A DNA stretch of 64,000 bases from an uncultured Tateyamaria sp. (GTDB lineage Bacteria; Pseudomonadota; Alphaproteobacteria; Rhodobacterales; Rhodobacteraceae), in assembly GCF_947494755.1 (NCBI RefSeq), contig NZ_CANLVZ010000013.1:1-64000 (forward strand), given 5' to 3'. Positions 26,688 to 35,727 of the stretch are shown here, in pieces; the stretch's first letter is position 1, and each line of letters begins with the position of its first letter. The translations under genes were made by a program, and so were the position numbers. Under the pieces are notes generated by a model. The model had not been told where the DNA came from and did no database searches. It saw only the letters and a program-made list of their open reading frames with translations.

Positions 26688-28432
26688 AAACTGACGTCCT
26701 GTCCGCGCTGGATCAATCCCGCTTTCAGGCGGCTGAGTGGATTTTGTACTGGTGCGCTGGAATCGGGTGCGTCGTTGCGGTGTTCGGGGTGGTACTGCCC
26801 GTGGAGTCAGTCCTGCCTGGGGTGATTGCCTTGGGGGCCACAGGGGTCGCCTATTGGTCGCTGAAACGACGACACAAACATCATCGCCTGTTGGTCGGTC
26901 AGGCCGCAGTTGCCCAAGCCATCGGCCTTGTCGCGGCATTTTCGGGGTCCGGGTGGCAGATCGATGCGCATATGTTGTTCTTTGTTGCCATGTCGACGCT
27001 TGTGGGCCTTGTCGATACGCGCGCGATTGTGTGGGCGGCGGTGACGACAGTCTTGCACCACCTTTCCCTCGGGGTCTTTCTGCCCCAATTGGTATTCCCG
27101 TCCTTTGATTTGATCGAGAATGTCAAACGCGTCTTGTTTCACGGCGTCATTGTCGGGTTTCAGGTGGGGGCGTTGTATTGGGCTGTGTCCAACAGACTGC
27201 AGCTGACGGAAGAAGTTCAGGGCGCATTGAGCACCGCTGAAACACAGGCGCGGCGCGCGTCACAGGCGGGTGACGTGGCCGAAGCAGCGCGTCAGGACGC
27301 CCAAGCCGAAGCACGCCGCGCGCAAGAGGCGCAGGCCAAGGCCGAGGAATTGGTGAAGGTCTTGCATGAGGAACAAGCGGCACGGGAGGAGGCGGATCAG
27401 GCCAAACGCGCAGCCGAGGAGCGTAGCGCCGAAACACAGCGTGCCCGCATGGAAGAACAGGACCACGTCGTCACAGCCTTGCGTGGGGGGCTCGAACGCA
27501 TTGCAAGCGGTGACCTGTCGAGCCCGCTGGATGCTCCATTTCCGCACGCTTACGAGCCACTGCGTAAAGACTATAACCGTGCGATCTCCAAACTCGCGTC
27601 CGTGCTGACCCAAATTGTTGACAGCACCAATGATCTGTTGATGCGCGTCGCCGCGGTCAGCCGTTCAGCCGATGAATTGGCAAGCCAGACAGAAAGGCAG
27701 GTTGCTTCCCTGGATGCCACAAGCCACTCCGTTGACAATTTGCACGCCGTTGTGCGCGACTCGACCGAAAATGCTACCTCGACCGCAGCAGTCGCCGAGG
27801 CGGTCAAAGGCGACGCGATCGCGGGTGGAGATATCGTGCGCAAGGTCATCACCGCGATGAGTGAGATTGAAAGCTCCTCCCGAGAGATTGCTGAAATCAA
27901 TGCCGCCATGGATGCGATTGCATTTCAGACAAACCTGCTTGCCCTCAATGCTGGGGTTGAGGCCGCGCGCGCCGGTGAAGCCGGACGTGGGTTTTCGGTT
28001 GTGGCGTCGGAGGTGCGCGCGCTGTCACGCCGCGCCACCGAAGCGGCGCAGGGCATCAATGAATTGACCCAACGCAGCGGGCGGCAGGTCAATGCCGGCG
28101 TGGTGTTGGTGAAAGACGCCGGGGATGCCTTGGATGGGATCGTGAAATCGGTGGCGGATATGACGACATCCGTCGATCATATCGCCGCAGCCGCGCTCAA
28201 ACAGTCAGACGGGCTTGGTGTGGTCAAAACGTCTGTGACCGAGCTTGACGCCGTCGCCCAACGAAACGCCATGATGTTTGAAGAAACGACAACGGCCTGT
28301 CAGGCGTTGACCTCCGGGATGGAAACCATCGCCGCCAATCTCAAGGCGTTCAAATTGGCACCGTCCGTGCGCCCAGCACCGACTGCGTTTGAGGCCGCCC
28401 ATGACCATCGTCAGGATGCGGCTGCGTCATAG
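26684..28432 (+). CDS. Methyl-accepting chemotaxis protein with six-TM sensor region
   Basis: A 582-residue chemoreceptor. Residues 1-175 form about six membrane helices with no large periplasmic domain. Histidines lie in or near the helices ([23 protein letters not shown]). An Ala/Glu-rich coiled coil (about 180-265) leads to a HAMP-like segment and the signalling domain, with the hairpin tip [20 protein letters not shown] and [15 protein letters not shown]. The lack of a periplasmic domain implies sensing within or at the membrane. The start at 26684 overlaps the stop of the small secreted gene. Confidence 0.9.
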   Translation: MKTDVLSALDQSRFQAAEWILYWCAGIGCVVAVFGVVLPVESVLPGVIALGATGVAYWSLKRRHKHHRLLVGQAAVAQAIGLVAAFSGSGWQIDAHMLFFVAMSTLVGLVDTRAIVWAAVTTVLHHLSLGVFLPQLVFPSFDLIENVKRVLFHGVIVGFQVGALYWAVSNRLQLTEEVQGALSTAETQARRASQAGDVAEAARQDAQAEARRAQEAQAKAEELVKVLHEEQAAREEADQAKRAAEERSAETQRARMEEQDHVVTALRGGLERIASGDLSSPLDAPFPHAYEPLRKDYNRAISKLASVLTQIVDSTNDLLMRVAAVSRSADELASQTERQVASLDATSHSVDNLHAVVRDSTENATSTAAVAEAVKGDAIAGGDIVRKVITAMSEIESSSREIAEINAAMDAIAFQTNLLALNAGVEAARAGEAGRGFSVVASEVRALSRRATEAAQGINELTQRSGRQVNAGVVLVKDAGDALDGIVKSVADMTTSVDHIAAAALKQSDGLGVVKTSVTELDAVAQRNAMMFEETTTACQALTSGMETIAANLKAFKLAPSVRPAPTAFEAAHDHRQDAAAS

Positions 28433-28452
28433 TCGTCCTTTGATCGGCGCAT

Positions 28453-28483
28453 AAAAAAACCCCGAGAGGTTGCCATCTCGGGG
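28453..28483 (-). terminator. Rho-independent terminator after rpsU
   Basis: CCCCGAGA and TCTCGGGG form a perfect 8-bp stem with an 8-base loop; on the minus strand it is followed by seven T residues. It lies about 35 bp beyond the rpsU stop. With AT-rich flanks on both sides it may also end transcripts of the convergent chemoreceptor gene. Confidence 0.88.
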
Positions 28484-28518
28484 AATCACTATTCTCGAAA
28501 AAAGCCACAAAGGGTAAC

Positions 28519-28725
28519 TTACATCATACCTTCGCGTTGCGCTTTTTTGCGTGCCAGCTTGCGGGCACGGCGGATCGCTTCAGCTTTCTCGCGCGCTTTT
28601 TTCTCGGACGGTTTCTCGAAATGTTGCTTGAGCTTCATTTCACGGAACACGCCTTCGCGCTGGAGCTTTTTCTTCAGAGCCCGGAGAGCCTGATCGACAT
28701 TGTTGTCGCGAACACTAACCTGCAT
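28519..28725 (-). CDS. rpsU: 30S ribosomal protein S21
   Basis: A 68-residue, highly basic protein: [31 protein letters not shown] is the S21 N terminus, then [25 protein letters not shown]21 helps 16S rRNA engage mRNA at initiation. It stands alone, divergent from the COQ9 gene, and ends at a strong terminator. Confidence 0.98.
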   Translation of the reverse strand: MQVSVRDNNVDQALRALKKKLQREGVFREMKLKQHFEKPSEKKAREKAEAIRRARKLARKKAQREGMM

Positions 28726-28834
28726 GTGGTTGTCACCACCTTTCTAGATTCGAGTTGCAAGGATTTGCAGGAAGTGGCCGTATAGCAAGCACGCCCTACC
28801 TTGTCCAGCATTCCCCTTGCGTCGGAGCACACCC

Positions 28835-29530
28835 ATGTCGAGCGACTATGAAACCACCAAAGACACGCTGCTGGACGCGGCCTTGCTGCATGTTCCCTTC
28901 GATGGCTGGTCGGATGCGACACTCAAGGCAGCGGCCCGCGATGCGGACATCGACATGGCGATGGCCCGTGCCGTGTGTCCGCGCGGCGCGGTCGATCTGG
29001 CGCTTGCCTATCACGCGCGCGGAGACGCGGCTATGGTGGCCCGGCTCAAGGCGGATCCGCTGCCAGACCGGTTTCGCGACAAGGTGGCCGCCGCAGTCCG
29101 CGCGCGGATCGAAGCCGTCAGTGACAAGGAGGCCGTGCGCCGTGGCACAACGCTGTTCGCCCTGCCGACCTATGCGGCGGATGGGGCCAAGGCCATCTGG
29201 GGCACGTCGGATTTGATCTGGAACACGTTGGGCGACACGTCCAAGGATGTGAATTGGTATACAAAACGCGCCACCTTGGCTGGCGTCTACAGCACCACGG
29301 TTCTGTATTGGCTGGGCGATGATAGTGCCGACAACCAAGCGACCTGGGCGTTTCTGGACCGCCGAATCGACGATGTGATGCAGATCGAAAAGGTCAAAGC
29401 GCAAATCCGCGACAACAAGGTGCTGAGCAGTTTGTTGTCCGGCCCAAACTGGTTGCTTGGCCAGATCAAGGCCCCTCAGCACATGACGCCCCCGGACATG
29501 CCCGGAAGCTGGTCCTCGCGCAGCAAATAG
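28835..29530 (+). CDS. COQ9 family protein (ubiquinone biosynthesis)
   Basis: A 231-residue protein of the COQ9 family: an N-terminal TetR-like helical region (TLLDAALLHVPFDGWSDATLKAAARDADID) and the conserved C-terminal part (DLIWNTLGDTSKDVNWYTKRATLAGVYSTT). COQ9 binds lipid and supports the Coq7-type hydroxylation in ubiquinone synthesis; bacterial members are found in alphaproteobacteria. The start MSSDYE at 28835 fits better than 28817. It is divergent from rpsU. Confidence 0.9.
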   Translation: MSSDYETTKDTLLDAALLHVPFDGWSDATLKAAARDADIDMAMARAVCPRGAVDLALAYHARGDAAMVARLKADPLPDRFRDKVAAAVRARIEAVSDKEAVRRGTTLFALPTYAADGAKAIWGTSDLIWNTLGDTSKDVNWYTKRATLAGVYSTTVLYWLGDDSADNQATWAFLDRRIDDVMQIEKVKAQIRDNKVLSSLLSGPNWLLGQIKAPQHMTPPDMPGSWSSRSK

Positions 29531-29681
29531 ACGTGTTTCGAGATGTGTGGCGCGGACCGCGAGGTGCCGACAGCGACGCCAATGGCTGCGGCACCAAGTC
29601 GGTCGTCTGCGCACAGCAAGCCGTATGTCTTCCATTTTCCAGCCCAAAGACGATACGCTGTCCCAAAGGGAGCAGATGCCG

Positions 29682-30671
29682 ATGACCGAGCTGATGAATG
29701 CGATTGAGATCACCAAACCAGGCGGCCCCGATGTGCTGCGCGTTGTGGATCGTCCACGACCCGAGGCCGGGCATGGCCAGGTCGTCATCCAGGTTGCATG
29801 GGCGGGCGTGAACCGACCGGATGCGCTGCAACGCGCCGGTCTTTACAATCCGCCCCCGACCGCAAGTGACCTGCCGGGGCTGGAGGCGTCTGGCAAGATT
29901 GTGGCCATCGGTGCGGGCGTCAGCGGTTTGGCTGTCGGCGACCATGTTTGCGCGCTGCTGCCCGGAGGTGGCTATGCGGAATATGTCGCAACGCCCGCCG
30001 CGCATTGTTTGCCGATCCCAGAGGGGATGAGCTTGAGGGACGCGGCCTGCCTGCCCGAAAACTATTTCACGGTGTGGTCCAATGTTTTCACACGAGGTGG
30101 CCTCAAAGGCGGAGAGCGGTTCCTGGTCCATGGCGGGTCCAGCGGCATCGGAACAACGGCCATCCAGCTTGCCCATGCCTTTGGTGCACGGGTCTTCACC
30201 ACGGCCGGTTCCGAGAAAAAATGCCAAGCCTGCCGCGATCTTGGTGCCGAAGTTGCGATCAACTATCGCGACGCGGATTTCGTCGAGATTCTGAAGGCAC
30301 AAGGTGGCGCTGATCTGATCTTGGATATGGTCGGCGGGCCCTATATCCAGCGCAACCTGAGCGCCCTTGCGGATGATGGCCGCCTTGTTCAGATCGCCTT
30401 TCTTGAGGGGCCCAAAGTCGAGTTGAACATGGTGCAGATGATGACGCGCCGCTTGACCCTGACGGGCAGCACGCTGCGGCCGCAAAGCGATCTGGCCAAG
30501 GCGCGGATTGCGCAGGATCTACGCGAAGCCGTGTGGCCTTTGCTTGCGGCGGGACGAATTGCGCCGATTATGGACTCCGAGTTCTCCTTGAGCGACGCCA
30601 CAGCGGCACATGAGCGGATGGAAAGCTCGGATCACATTGGTAAGATCGTACTAGAGGTGGCTGGCGGTTGA
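29682..30671 (+). CDS. NAD(P)H quinone oxidoreductase (PIG3/QOR-type MDR)
   Basis: A zinc-independent medium-chain dehydrogenase of about 329 residues. Order: MNAIEITKPGGPDVLRVVDRP, the substrate domain, GDHVCALLPGGGYAEYVATP, and the NADPH motif GGSSGIGTTAIQLAHAFGARVF in the Rossmann domain. The combination matches the PIG3/TP53I3-like quinone oxidoreductase group. No zinc-ligand cysteines of the alcohol dehydrogenase type are seen. The start is 29682, with AGGGAG 9 bp upstream; 29676 and 29694 are alternatives. Confidence 0.88.
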   Translation: MTELMNAIEITKPGGPDVLRVVDRPRPEAGHGQVVIQVAWAGVNRPDALQRAGLYNPPPTASDLPGLEASGKIVAIGAGVSGLAVGDHVCALLPGGGYAEYVATPAAHCLPIPEGMSLRDAACLPENYFTVWSNVFTRGGLKGGERFLVHGGSSGIGTTAIQLAHAFGARVFTTAGSEKKCQACRDLGAEVAINYRDADFVEILKAQGGADLILDMVGGPYIQRNLSALADDGRLVQIAFLEGPKVELNMVQMMTRRLTLTGSTLRPQSDLAKARIAQDLREAVWPLLAAGRIAPIMDSEFSLSDATAAHERMESSDHIGKIVLEVAGG

Positions 30672-30750
30672 AGAGGGGGCCAGTCCCCTCGGTCTTTGGC
30701 CTCACCCCCGCGGTAATTCCGACCAGAAGAAACGCCAAGTTAATTCTGAG

Positions 30751-30766
30751 GTGCTGATATCAGCAC
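30751..30766. promoter_or_regulatory. Perfect 16-bp palindrome in the qor-RNase T2 spacer
   Basis: GTGCTGATATCAGCAC is a perfect palindrome in the 291-bp non-coding space downstream of the quinone oxidoreductase gene. Both flanking genes end here, so this is not an obvious promoter region. It might be an operator for an unseen transcript or an RNA hairpin. The rest of the spacer shows only a probable terminator at 30820-30860. Confidence 0.45.
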
Positions 30767-30819
30767 ACGGTACAGGCTGCGGAGCCGTTGGCCGTGTCAG
30801 AAGAAGCAATGCTTGTATA

Positions 30820-30860
30820 GCGCCTGCGGTGCTCACAGGGTGAGTGGCGCGGGCGTTTTT
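30820..30860 (+). terminator. Possible terminator downstream of the quinone oxidoreductase gene
   Basis: GCGCC pairs with GGCGC around an inner CTCAC-AGG-GTGAG hairpin, and GGGCGTTTTT follows. It lies 150 bp beyond the oxidoreductase stop, so it could instead end a small RNA initiated within the spacer. The stem has unpaired bases on one side. Confidence 0.4.
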
Positions 30861-30962
30861 ATTTCTTTTGACCGAAAATACCGCTGCCGGAGGCATCCGG
30901 ACGGTTCGATTCGCGCGGACCCCAGCTTTGGTGGATTCGTCATGCAGATAGATTGCTCGGGC

Positions 30963-31592
30963 CTATCGGACGGGCGCAAATAACGCATTTTGCAGTGTGC
31001 AATCGCGAACAACATCCTGTCCGCAGGGGACCGGTTCAAGGTCGCGGGACAGGCAAATCCGGGCTTCCTGAATGTGCCCCTCGCGGCAGGTGATCGTGAT
31101 ACCGTCGGGCTCCATGGTGGGGTTGGATTGCAAGAACGCATCTTGCACCACAGATGCGGGCAGTCTCACTGTGTCCCCCAGCTTACGAAACACTGGTGGT
31201 CGCACGACCCGCGCGTAGGCATCGCGCGAGACGGCGTAATAGTCCGCTGCCGACAGGCCCGAACAGACCCCGTGTTTTTTCCATTGGTGCCATGCGAGAC
31301 CAGATGTGCCCATGATATCTGCCATCTCGGCGGTCATTCCACGCGAGGGCGGGCGTTCCGATGTCGGACAATAAGACGGGTAGCCGCGATGAAATTGTGG
31401 CCACAGCCCGTGCATGATCCAGCCGTGATCGTGGCGCGCGTCACATTGGTCCGACCCACGTGCGTCACCCTCATAGGCGCACCAGTTGGGCGACCAGCTG
31501 AGGCTTAGCACGTAGTAGTCGAATACCCCCGACCGCTCCCCTTCGGCCCAGGCGGGCATCGCCAGCAATATCCAGATCACCACAGCACGCAT
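30963..31592 (-). CDS. Secreted ribonuclease T2 family protein
   Basis: A 209-residue periplasmic or secreted RNase with a signal peptide (about 1-16, ending PAWA). The CAS I motif is IMHGLWPQF (His61). CAS II reads WHQWKKHG (101-108), so the catalytic His107 and Lys106 are present, but the glutamate of HEWxKHG is glutamine (Gln103). Cysteines typical of the family are present. It would cut RNA via 2',3'-cyclic phosphates and so could supply substrate for the 2',3'-cyclic phosphodiesterase-like gene at 40559. The start at 31592 is supported by GGAAAG. Confidence 0.9.
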   Translation of the reverse strand: MRAVVIWILLAMPAWAEGERSGVFDYYVLSLSWSPNWCAYEGDARGSDQCDARHDHGWIMHGLWPQFHRGYPSYCPTSERPPSRGMTAEMADIMGTSGLAWHQWKKHGVCSGLSAADYYAVSRDAYARVVRPPVFRKLGDTVRLPASVVQDAFLQSNPTMEPDGITITCREGHIQEARICLSRDLEPVPCGQDVVRDCTLQNALFAPVR

Positions 31593-31718
31593 AAGGCTTT
31601 CCTTTTTCGACCTCACCCCTTATATCCCGCCCAAGTTCCCCTACAACGGAAACCCGCCTTGGGCCCCAAGGCCGCCGATTTCAGGCGACGGGACAGATAT
31701 GCGCGAAGGAGCATGACA

Positions 31719-32480
31719 ATGGCAAAACCGATCATGGCCAAGGCCACCGCCGTCTGGCTGGTGGACAACACAACTCTCAGCTTCAAGCAGATCGCTGACT
31801 TTGTGGAAATGCACGAGCTGGAAGTGCAGGGCATTGCTGACGGCGATGTGGCCGCAGGTGTCAAAGGCTTTGATCCTATTGCCAACAATCAGCTCACGCA
31901 GGACGAAATTGACGCGGCTGAACAGAACCCGCTGCACAAGCTGGCGCTGAAATACAACGCCGCCGCCGTCGGCGAGGAAAAGCGTCGCGGGCCCCGGTAT
32001 ACCCCTCTGTCCAAGCGTCAGGATCGCCCCGCTGCGATCTACTGGCTGGTTAAATTTCACCCCGAACTGACCGATGGGCAGATTTCGAAACTGGTCGGCA
32101 CCACCAAACCGACCATCCAGTCGATTCGGGATCGCTCGCATTGGAACATCTCGAACATCCAGCCCGTCGATCCGGTCGCTTTGGGCCTGACAAAGCAGTC
32201 TGAACTGGATGCCGCCGTTCAAAAGGCCGCCGCCAAGAAGGCCGCCGATGGTGTGGTCATGTCTGATGATGAACGCCGCAAGCTGGTCAGCACCGAACAA
32301 AGCCTTGGTATGGAAGCGGAACCCAAAATCCCGACCGCCATCGAAGGTCTCGAGACGTTCTCGCTGTCGATGGATACCGATGCCGATGAGGATGAGGACG
32401 ACAAGTCTACCTTGGTGGATGCTGACAGCCTGTTCAACCTGCCCAAAGATGGCGGCAAGGATGAAGACGAACAGCCCTAA
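31719..32480 (+). CDS. trcR: TrcR-type cell cycle transcriptional regulator (DUF1013)
   Basis: A 253-residue DUF1013 protein. Conserved segments are MAKATAVWLVDNTTLSFKQIADFVEMHELEV and YTPLSKRQDRPAAIYWLVKFHPELTDGQISKLVGTTKPTIQ, the latter containing a helix-turn-helix. The C-terminal 60 residues are acidic and low in complexity. Rhodobacterales members have been named TrcR, linked to cell-cycle transcription. The start at 31719 has GAAGGAG 7 bp upstream; 31713 would be too close. It ends at a strong terminator. Confidence 0.87.
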   Translation: MAKPIMAKATAVWLVDNTTLSFKQIADFVEMHELEVQGIADGDVAAGVKGFDPIANNQLTQDEIDAAEQNPLHKLALKYNAAAVGEEKRRGPRYTPLSKRQDRPAAIYWLVKFHPELTDGQISKLVGTTKPTIQSIRDRSHWNISNIQPVDPVALGLTKQSELDAAVQKAAAKKAADGVVMSDDERRKLVSTEQSLGMEAEPKIPTAIEGLETFSLSMDTDADEDEDDKSTLVDADSLFNLPKDGGKDEDEQP

Positions 32481-32505
32481 GCGTCGCACCATTTGAACCG
32501 ACCAG

Positions 32506-32542
32506 ATGGGCGCGCTTTCTTCTGAGCTGCGCCCATTTTTTT
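32506..32542 (+). terminator. Rho-independent terminator after trcR
   Basis: ATGGGCGC and GCGCCCAT form a perfect 8-bp stem around a 15-base loop and lead into seven T residues. It starts 26 bp after the TrcR stop and ends 16 bp before the threonine aldolase start. Confidence 0.88.
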
Positions 32543-32557
32543 GCCCGAGGGATTCTG

Positions 32558-33592
32558 ATGACCCAATATGCATCCACCCAGTTGACCACCGACATCATCG
32601 CGGATTTGCGCAGCGACACTGTCACGGCCCCTGATGCAGCCATGCGCGCGGCCATGGCTGACGCCGAGGTGGGGGATGACGTGTACGGAGAGGATGCAAC
32701 CGTTAATCGGCTTGAGGCTGAGTTGGCCGAGCGCTTGGGCAAGGAGGCCGGTTTGTTTCTGACCTCTGGCACGCAAAGCAACCTGGTCGGCATGCTCGCC
32801 CATTGCCAGCGTGGCGACGAAATCATCACCGGGCGCGGCTATCACATCTACAAATACGAGGCGGCAGGCGCATCCGTGTTGGGCGGTGTTGCTCTTGATC
32901 CGCTGGATGTGGCGCGCGATGGCGCATTGGAACCCGACGCGATCACAGCCGCCGTCAAAGATGACGATCCGCATCATGCAATCACCCGTCTGCTTGGTCT
33001 TGAAAACACCCATAACGGTCACGCTGTCTCGCTGGCGCGGTGCCAGCAGGCGGCGGATGCTGCACGTGCTGCGGGTTTGTCGGTCCATCTGGACGGTGCG
33101 CGGTTTTTCAATGCGGCCGAGGTTTTGGGCTGTACAGAGACCGACCTTGCCGGCATTTTCGATACCGTTTCGATTTGCCTATCCAAAGGGCTGGGCGCGC
33201 CGGTTGGTTCGGTTCTGGTGGGGCAGCGTGACCTGATCGCGCGTGCGCGGCGCTGGCGCAAAATGCTGGGCGGCGGCACACGCCAATCTGGCATTCTCGC
33301 GGCTGCGGGCCTTCATGCGTTGCGGCACAACGTGGATCGCCTGACCGAAGATCGCCAGCGGGCCGCCCGTCTGGGGCAGGCATTGTCGGCTTACGGCGAT
33401 GTCACGCAAGCGACCAATATGGTGTTCTTCACACCCAAGAATGGGATCACACCGCAGATCATTTCCCGTCTCGCAGCTTCGGGTGTCCGCCTGAGCGGTG
33501 CCTTGGGGACAACCCGTCTGGTGTTGCACAAGGATGTGACCGATGAGGGGTTGGAGACCGCGATTTCGGGGTTTGAGCGGGCGTTGGCCTGA
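32558..33592 (+). CDS. ltaE: Low-specificity L-threonine aldolase
   Basis: A 344-residue fold-type I PLP enzyme cleaving threonine or allo-threonine to glycine and acetaldehyde. Motifs: DLRSDTVTAPDAAMRAAM near the start, GDDVYGEDATVNRLE, HLDGARFFNAAEVLG with the PLP-binding Asp179, and the Schiff-base lysine K210 in CLSKGLGAPVGSV. It begins 77 bp after the trcR stop, past a terminator, and ends 4 bp from the convergent recR stop. Confidence 0.94.
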   Translation: MTQYASTQLTTDIIADLRSDTVTAPDAAMRAAMADAEVGDDVYGEDATVNRLEAELAERLGKEAGLFLTSGTQSNLVGMLAHCQRGDEIITGRGYHIYKYEAAGASVLGGVALDPLDVARDGALEPDAITAAVKDDDPHHAITRLLGLENTHNGHAVSLARCQQAADAARAAGLSVHLDGARFFNAAEVLGCTETDLAGIFDTVSICLSKGLGAPVGSVLVGQRDLIARARRWRKMLGGGTRQSGILAAAGLHALRHNVDRLTEDRQRAARLGQALSAYGDVTQATNMVFFTPKNGITPQIISRLAASGVRLSGALGTTRLVLHKDVTDEGLETAISGFERALA

Positions 33593-33596
33593 GCCT

Positions 33597-34190
33597 TCAG
33601 ATCGCTTTGCGCGCTTTGAGTGCGGCGCTGATTGTCCCATCATCGAGATAGTCCAACTCGCCCCCGATCGGCACGCCTTGCGCCAGAGAGGTCAGCGTCA
33701 CCCGTCCCTCCAACTGGTCGGCGATGTAATGCGCGGTGGTCTGCCCGTCGATCGTGGCGTTCAAGGCGAGGATCACCTCGGTGATCTCTTCGGTGGCCAC
33801 CCGGTCCATCAGGCGGGGGATGCGCAGATCGTCCGGGCCGATGGCGTCCAAGGCGGACAGTGTCCCGCCCAGCACATGATAGCGTCCCTTGAACCCGCCA
33901 GCCCGCTCCATCGCCCAGAGGTCGGCCACATCCTCAACCACGCATATTTCGCCGTTTTCCCGCTTGGGCGAGGTGCAGATATCGCACACATCCGCAGTGC
34001 CGACATTGCCGCAGTTGAGGCACTCGCGCGCGGTCACGGCGACGGTTTGCATCGTGTCGGCCAGCGGGGTCAGCAACAGCGCGCGCTTGCGGATCATATG
34101 CAGTACCGCGCGCCGGGCTGAACGTGGCCCAAGGCCCGGCAGCTTTGCCATCATCTCGATCAGGGCGTCGATATCGCGTGTACTGCTCAT
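33597..34190 (-). CDS. recR: Recombination mediator protein RecR
   Basis: A 197-residue protein, normal length. An N-terminal helix-hairpin-helix ([16 protein letters not shown]), the four-cysteine zinc finger [16 protein letters not shown], and a Toprim domain ([19 protein letters not shown]) follow in order. With RecO it loads RecA at gaps. In most bacteria it follows dnaX-ybaB directly; here a plus-strand gene of unknown function separates it from ybaB. Confidence 0.97.
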   Translation of the reverse strand: MSSTRDIDALIEMMAKLPGLGPRSARRAVLHMIRKRALLLTPLADTMQTVAVTARECLNCGNVGTADVCDICTSPKRENGEICVVEDVADLWAMERAGGFKGRYHVLGGTLSALDAIGPDDLRIPRLMDRVATEEITEVILALNATIDGQTTAHYIADQLEGRVTLTSLAQGVPIGGELDYLDDGTISAALKARKAI

Positions 34191-34295
34191 GCGGGCACAA
34201 TCTATTGCGGTTTGGGTCGAACAGGAAGGGCGTTCATGGGCTTTTAACCATCGCTCGCTAGGCTTTGTCTGTCACGCTGTAAAAGTGAGGTTTTG

Positions 34296-34925
34296 ATGCG
34301 TCGGATTGTGTTCATTGGCTATCTATGGGTCTGTGCGATGATGGTGTCGGGTCCTACGCTGGCTTGTGCGTATCCGCCGGGCATCCAGGTGTTGGTCAAG
34401 ACGCTGAATGATGTGCGCCTCAGCGGGGCAGAGGTGGCAATTCATCAACGCAACCGGTTGCGCCTTGGGTTAAGCCGCCTCGATCCGGCGGTGGTGCGCA
34501 CGACACTGCCCGGTGAACTCAGCCGGGCGAACATGCGGTCGGTGAATGCTGTCCTGGCGGTGTCTGCCGCGCTGGCCAAAGGCAATGGCGTGCGATTGTC
34601 GCCCGCTGACATGCGGCATACGGAACGTCTGGTCACCGCTATGCGCGAGGGCTGCGAAGATGGCAATTCCAGCATTGCAGGAACCGAGCCAGCGAAGGGC
34701 GTGGAAAGTGGTGCGCGCCGCGCGAACGAGGGCAGTGGCACAGCACTCACATTTCGCGAAGGGCTCAATCGGCTGAGCATCACGTTTGCCCTCTATGTGA
34801 CGTTCCTAAGCACGGTCGTGATCATTCGGCGCACCCAACGTGCGGGGCAGTCGACACCAACGCCGGATCTGCTCATGGATGGGCTGATGCCGCCGACAGT
34901 CGTGCGGCCGTCGCGCAAGTCCTAG
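34296..34925 (+). CDS. Hypothetical protein with signal peptide and one late TM helix
   Basis: A 209-residue protein not recognised. Residues 1-25 look like a signal peptide (VCAMMVSGPTLACA), followed by a mostly polar, Arg-rich region (GLSRLDPAVVRTTL...RLSPADMRHTERLV) and a single membrane helix near residues 160-176 (ITFALYVTFLSTVVIIRR). The last 30 residues would be cytoplasmic. The first in-frame start is a TTG; ATG at 34296 was chosen. It is inserted between recR and ybaB on the opposite strand to both. Confidence 0.65.
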   Translation: MRRIVFIGYLWVCAMMVSGPTLACAYPPGIQVLVKTLNDVRLSGAEVAIHQRNRLRLGLSRLDPAVVRTTLPGELSRANMRSVNAVLAVSAALAKGNGVRLSPADMRHTERLVTAMREGCEDGNSSIAGTEPAKGVESGARRANEGSGTALTFREGLNRLSITFALYVTFLSTVVIIRRTQRAGQSTPTPDLLMDGLMPPTVVRPSRKS

Positions 34926-34946
34926 CGGAGTACCTGAATGTCGGGT

Positions 34947-35291
34947 TTAGAACGGTAGCTTCATACCGGCGGGCAGGCCCATCCCTTCGGTCAGCTTGCT
35001 CATCTCTTCCTGCGCGCGTTCGGAGGCTTTCACCTGCGCGTCCTTGATCGCCGCCAGGATCAGATCTTCAACCACTTCCTTGTCGTCTCCGTTGAAGATC
35101 GACGGATCGATATCAAGTGCGGTTAACTCTCCCTTGGCCGTTGCCGTCGCTTTGACCAGACCCGCGCCCGACTCGCCCGTCACCGAGATGCTGTGCAATT
35201 CGTCCTGCATCTCGGCCATCTTGGTCTGCATTTCCTGCGCTTTTTTCATCATCCCGGCCATATCGCCAAGGCCGCCAAGTCCTTTGAGCAT
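34947..35291 (-). CDS. YbaB/EbfC family nucleoid-associated protein
   Basis: A 114-residue DNA-binding protein: MKKAQEMQTKMAEMQDELHSISVTGESGAGLVK is the family core, followed by ALDIDPSIFNGDDKEVVEDLILAAIKDAQVKA. It binds DNA as a dimer and is usually encoded between dnaX and recR, as here, though with extra genes on both sides. Residues 1-8 (MLKGLGGL) are typical. Confidence 0.95.
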   Translation of the reverse strand: MLKGLGGLGDMAGMMKKAQEMQTKMAEMQDELHSISVTGESGAGLVKATATAKGELTALDIDPSIFNGDDKEVVEDLILAAIKDAQVKASERAQEEMSKLTEGMGLPAGMKLPF

Positions 35292-35310
35292 TTGTCGTTA
35301 TCTCCGTCTG

Positions 35311-35727
35311 TCAGTCGCCGCTTTTGTGCGGCATGGTGTACAAAACAACTGCAACACATATTGCAGCCGCCGCTGCAATGAACAAGGTCGGCGGACCAAC
35401 GCAGCCCTCCGCCATGGCGGCTGGGCGCTGTCCGTCTGAGTCGGCCATGGTCACGAAGGTGATGAACGCTGTCCACAGCAGGACGGCAACCAGCCCACCC
35501 CATTGGCTGCGCACCAAAACCGCCATGACCGTCGCCGCCAACAAAAACAGGCCCATCGGCGCGGTCAGCAGCCCGACCGCTTCGCCAATGGCTGACACAG
35601 ACGTGCCGTCCCAATCCGGGCGCAAGATGGCACAGGCCTCCGCATGCGCCATGGTCGGCCATCCCAACACTGCCGTACCAAGTGAGGCGAAGGTGCGCTT
35701 AGTCCTCTTCAAAGGGGTCCCATTCAT
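35311..35727 (-). CDS. Hypothetical membrane protein overlapping the dnaX 3' end
   Basis: A 138-residue protein with a possible signal peptide (cleavage near MAHA-EA, residues 26-30) and three hydrophobic segments (about 55-72, 76-92, 113-131). No family recognised. Its start lies 29 bp inside the dnaX coding region in another frame, implying coupling; a later start cannot be excluded. It sits between dnaX and ybaB on the same strand, so it is part of that operon. Confidence 0.62.
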   Translation of the reverse strand: MNGTPLKRTKRTFASLGTAVLGWPTMAHAEACAILRPDWDGTSVSAIGEAVGLLTAPMGLFLLAATVMAVLVRSQWGGLVAVLLWTAFITFVTMADSDGQRPAAMAEGCVGPPTLFIAAAAAICVAVVLYTMPHKSGD

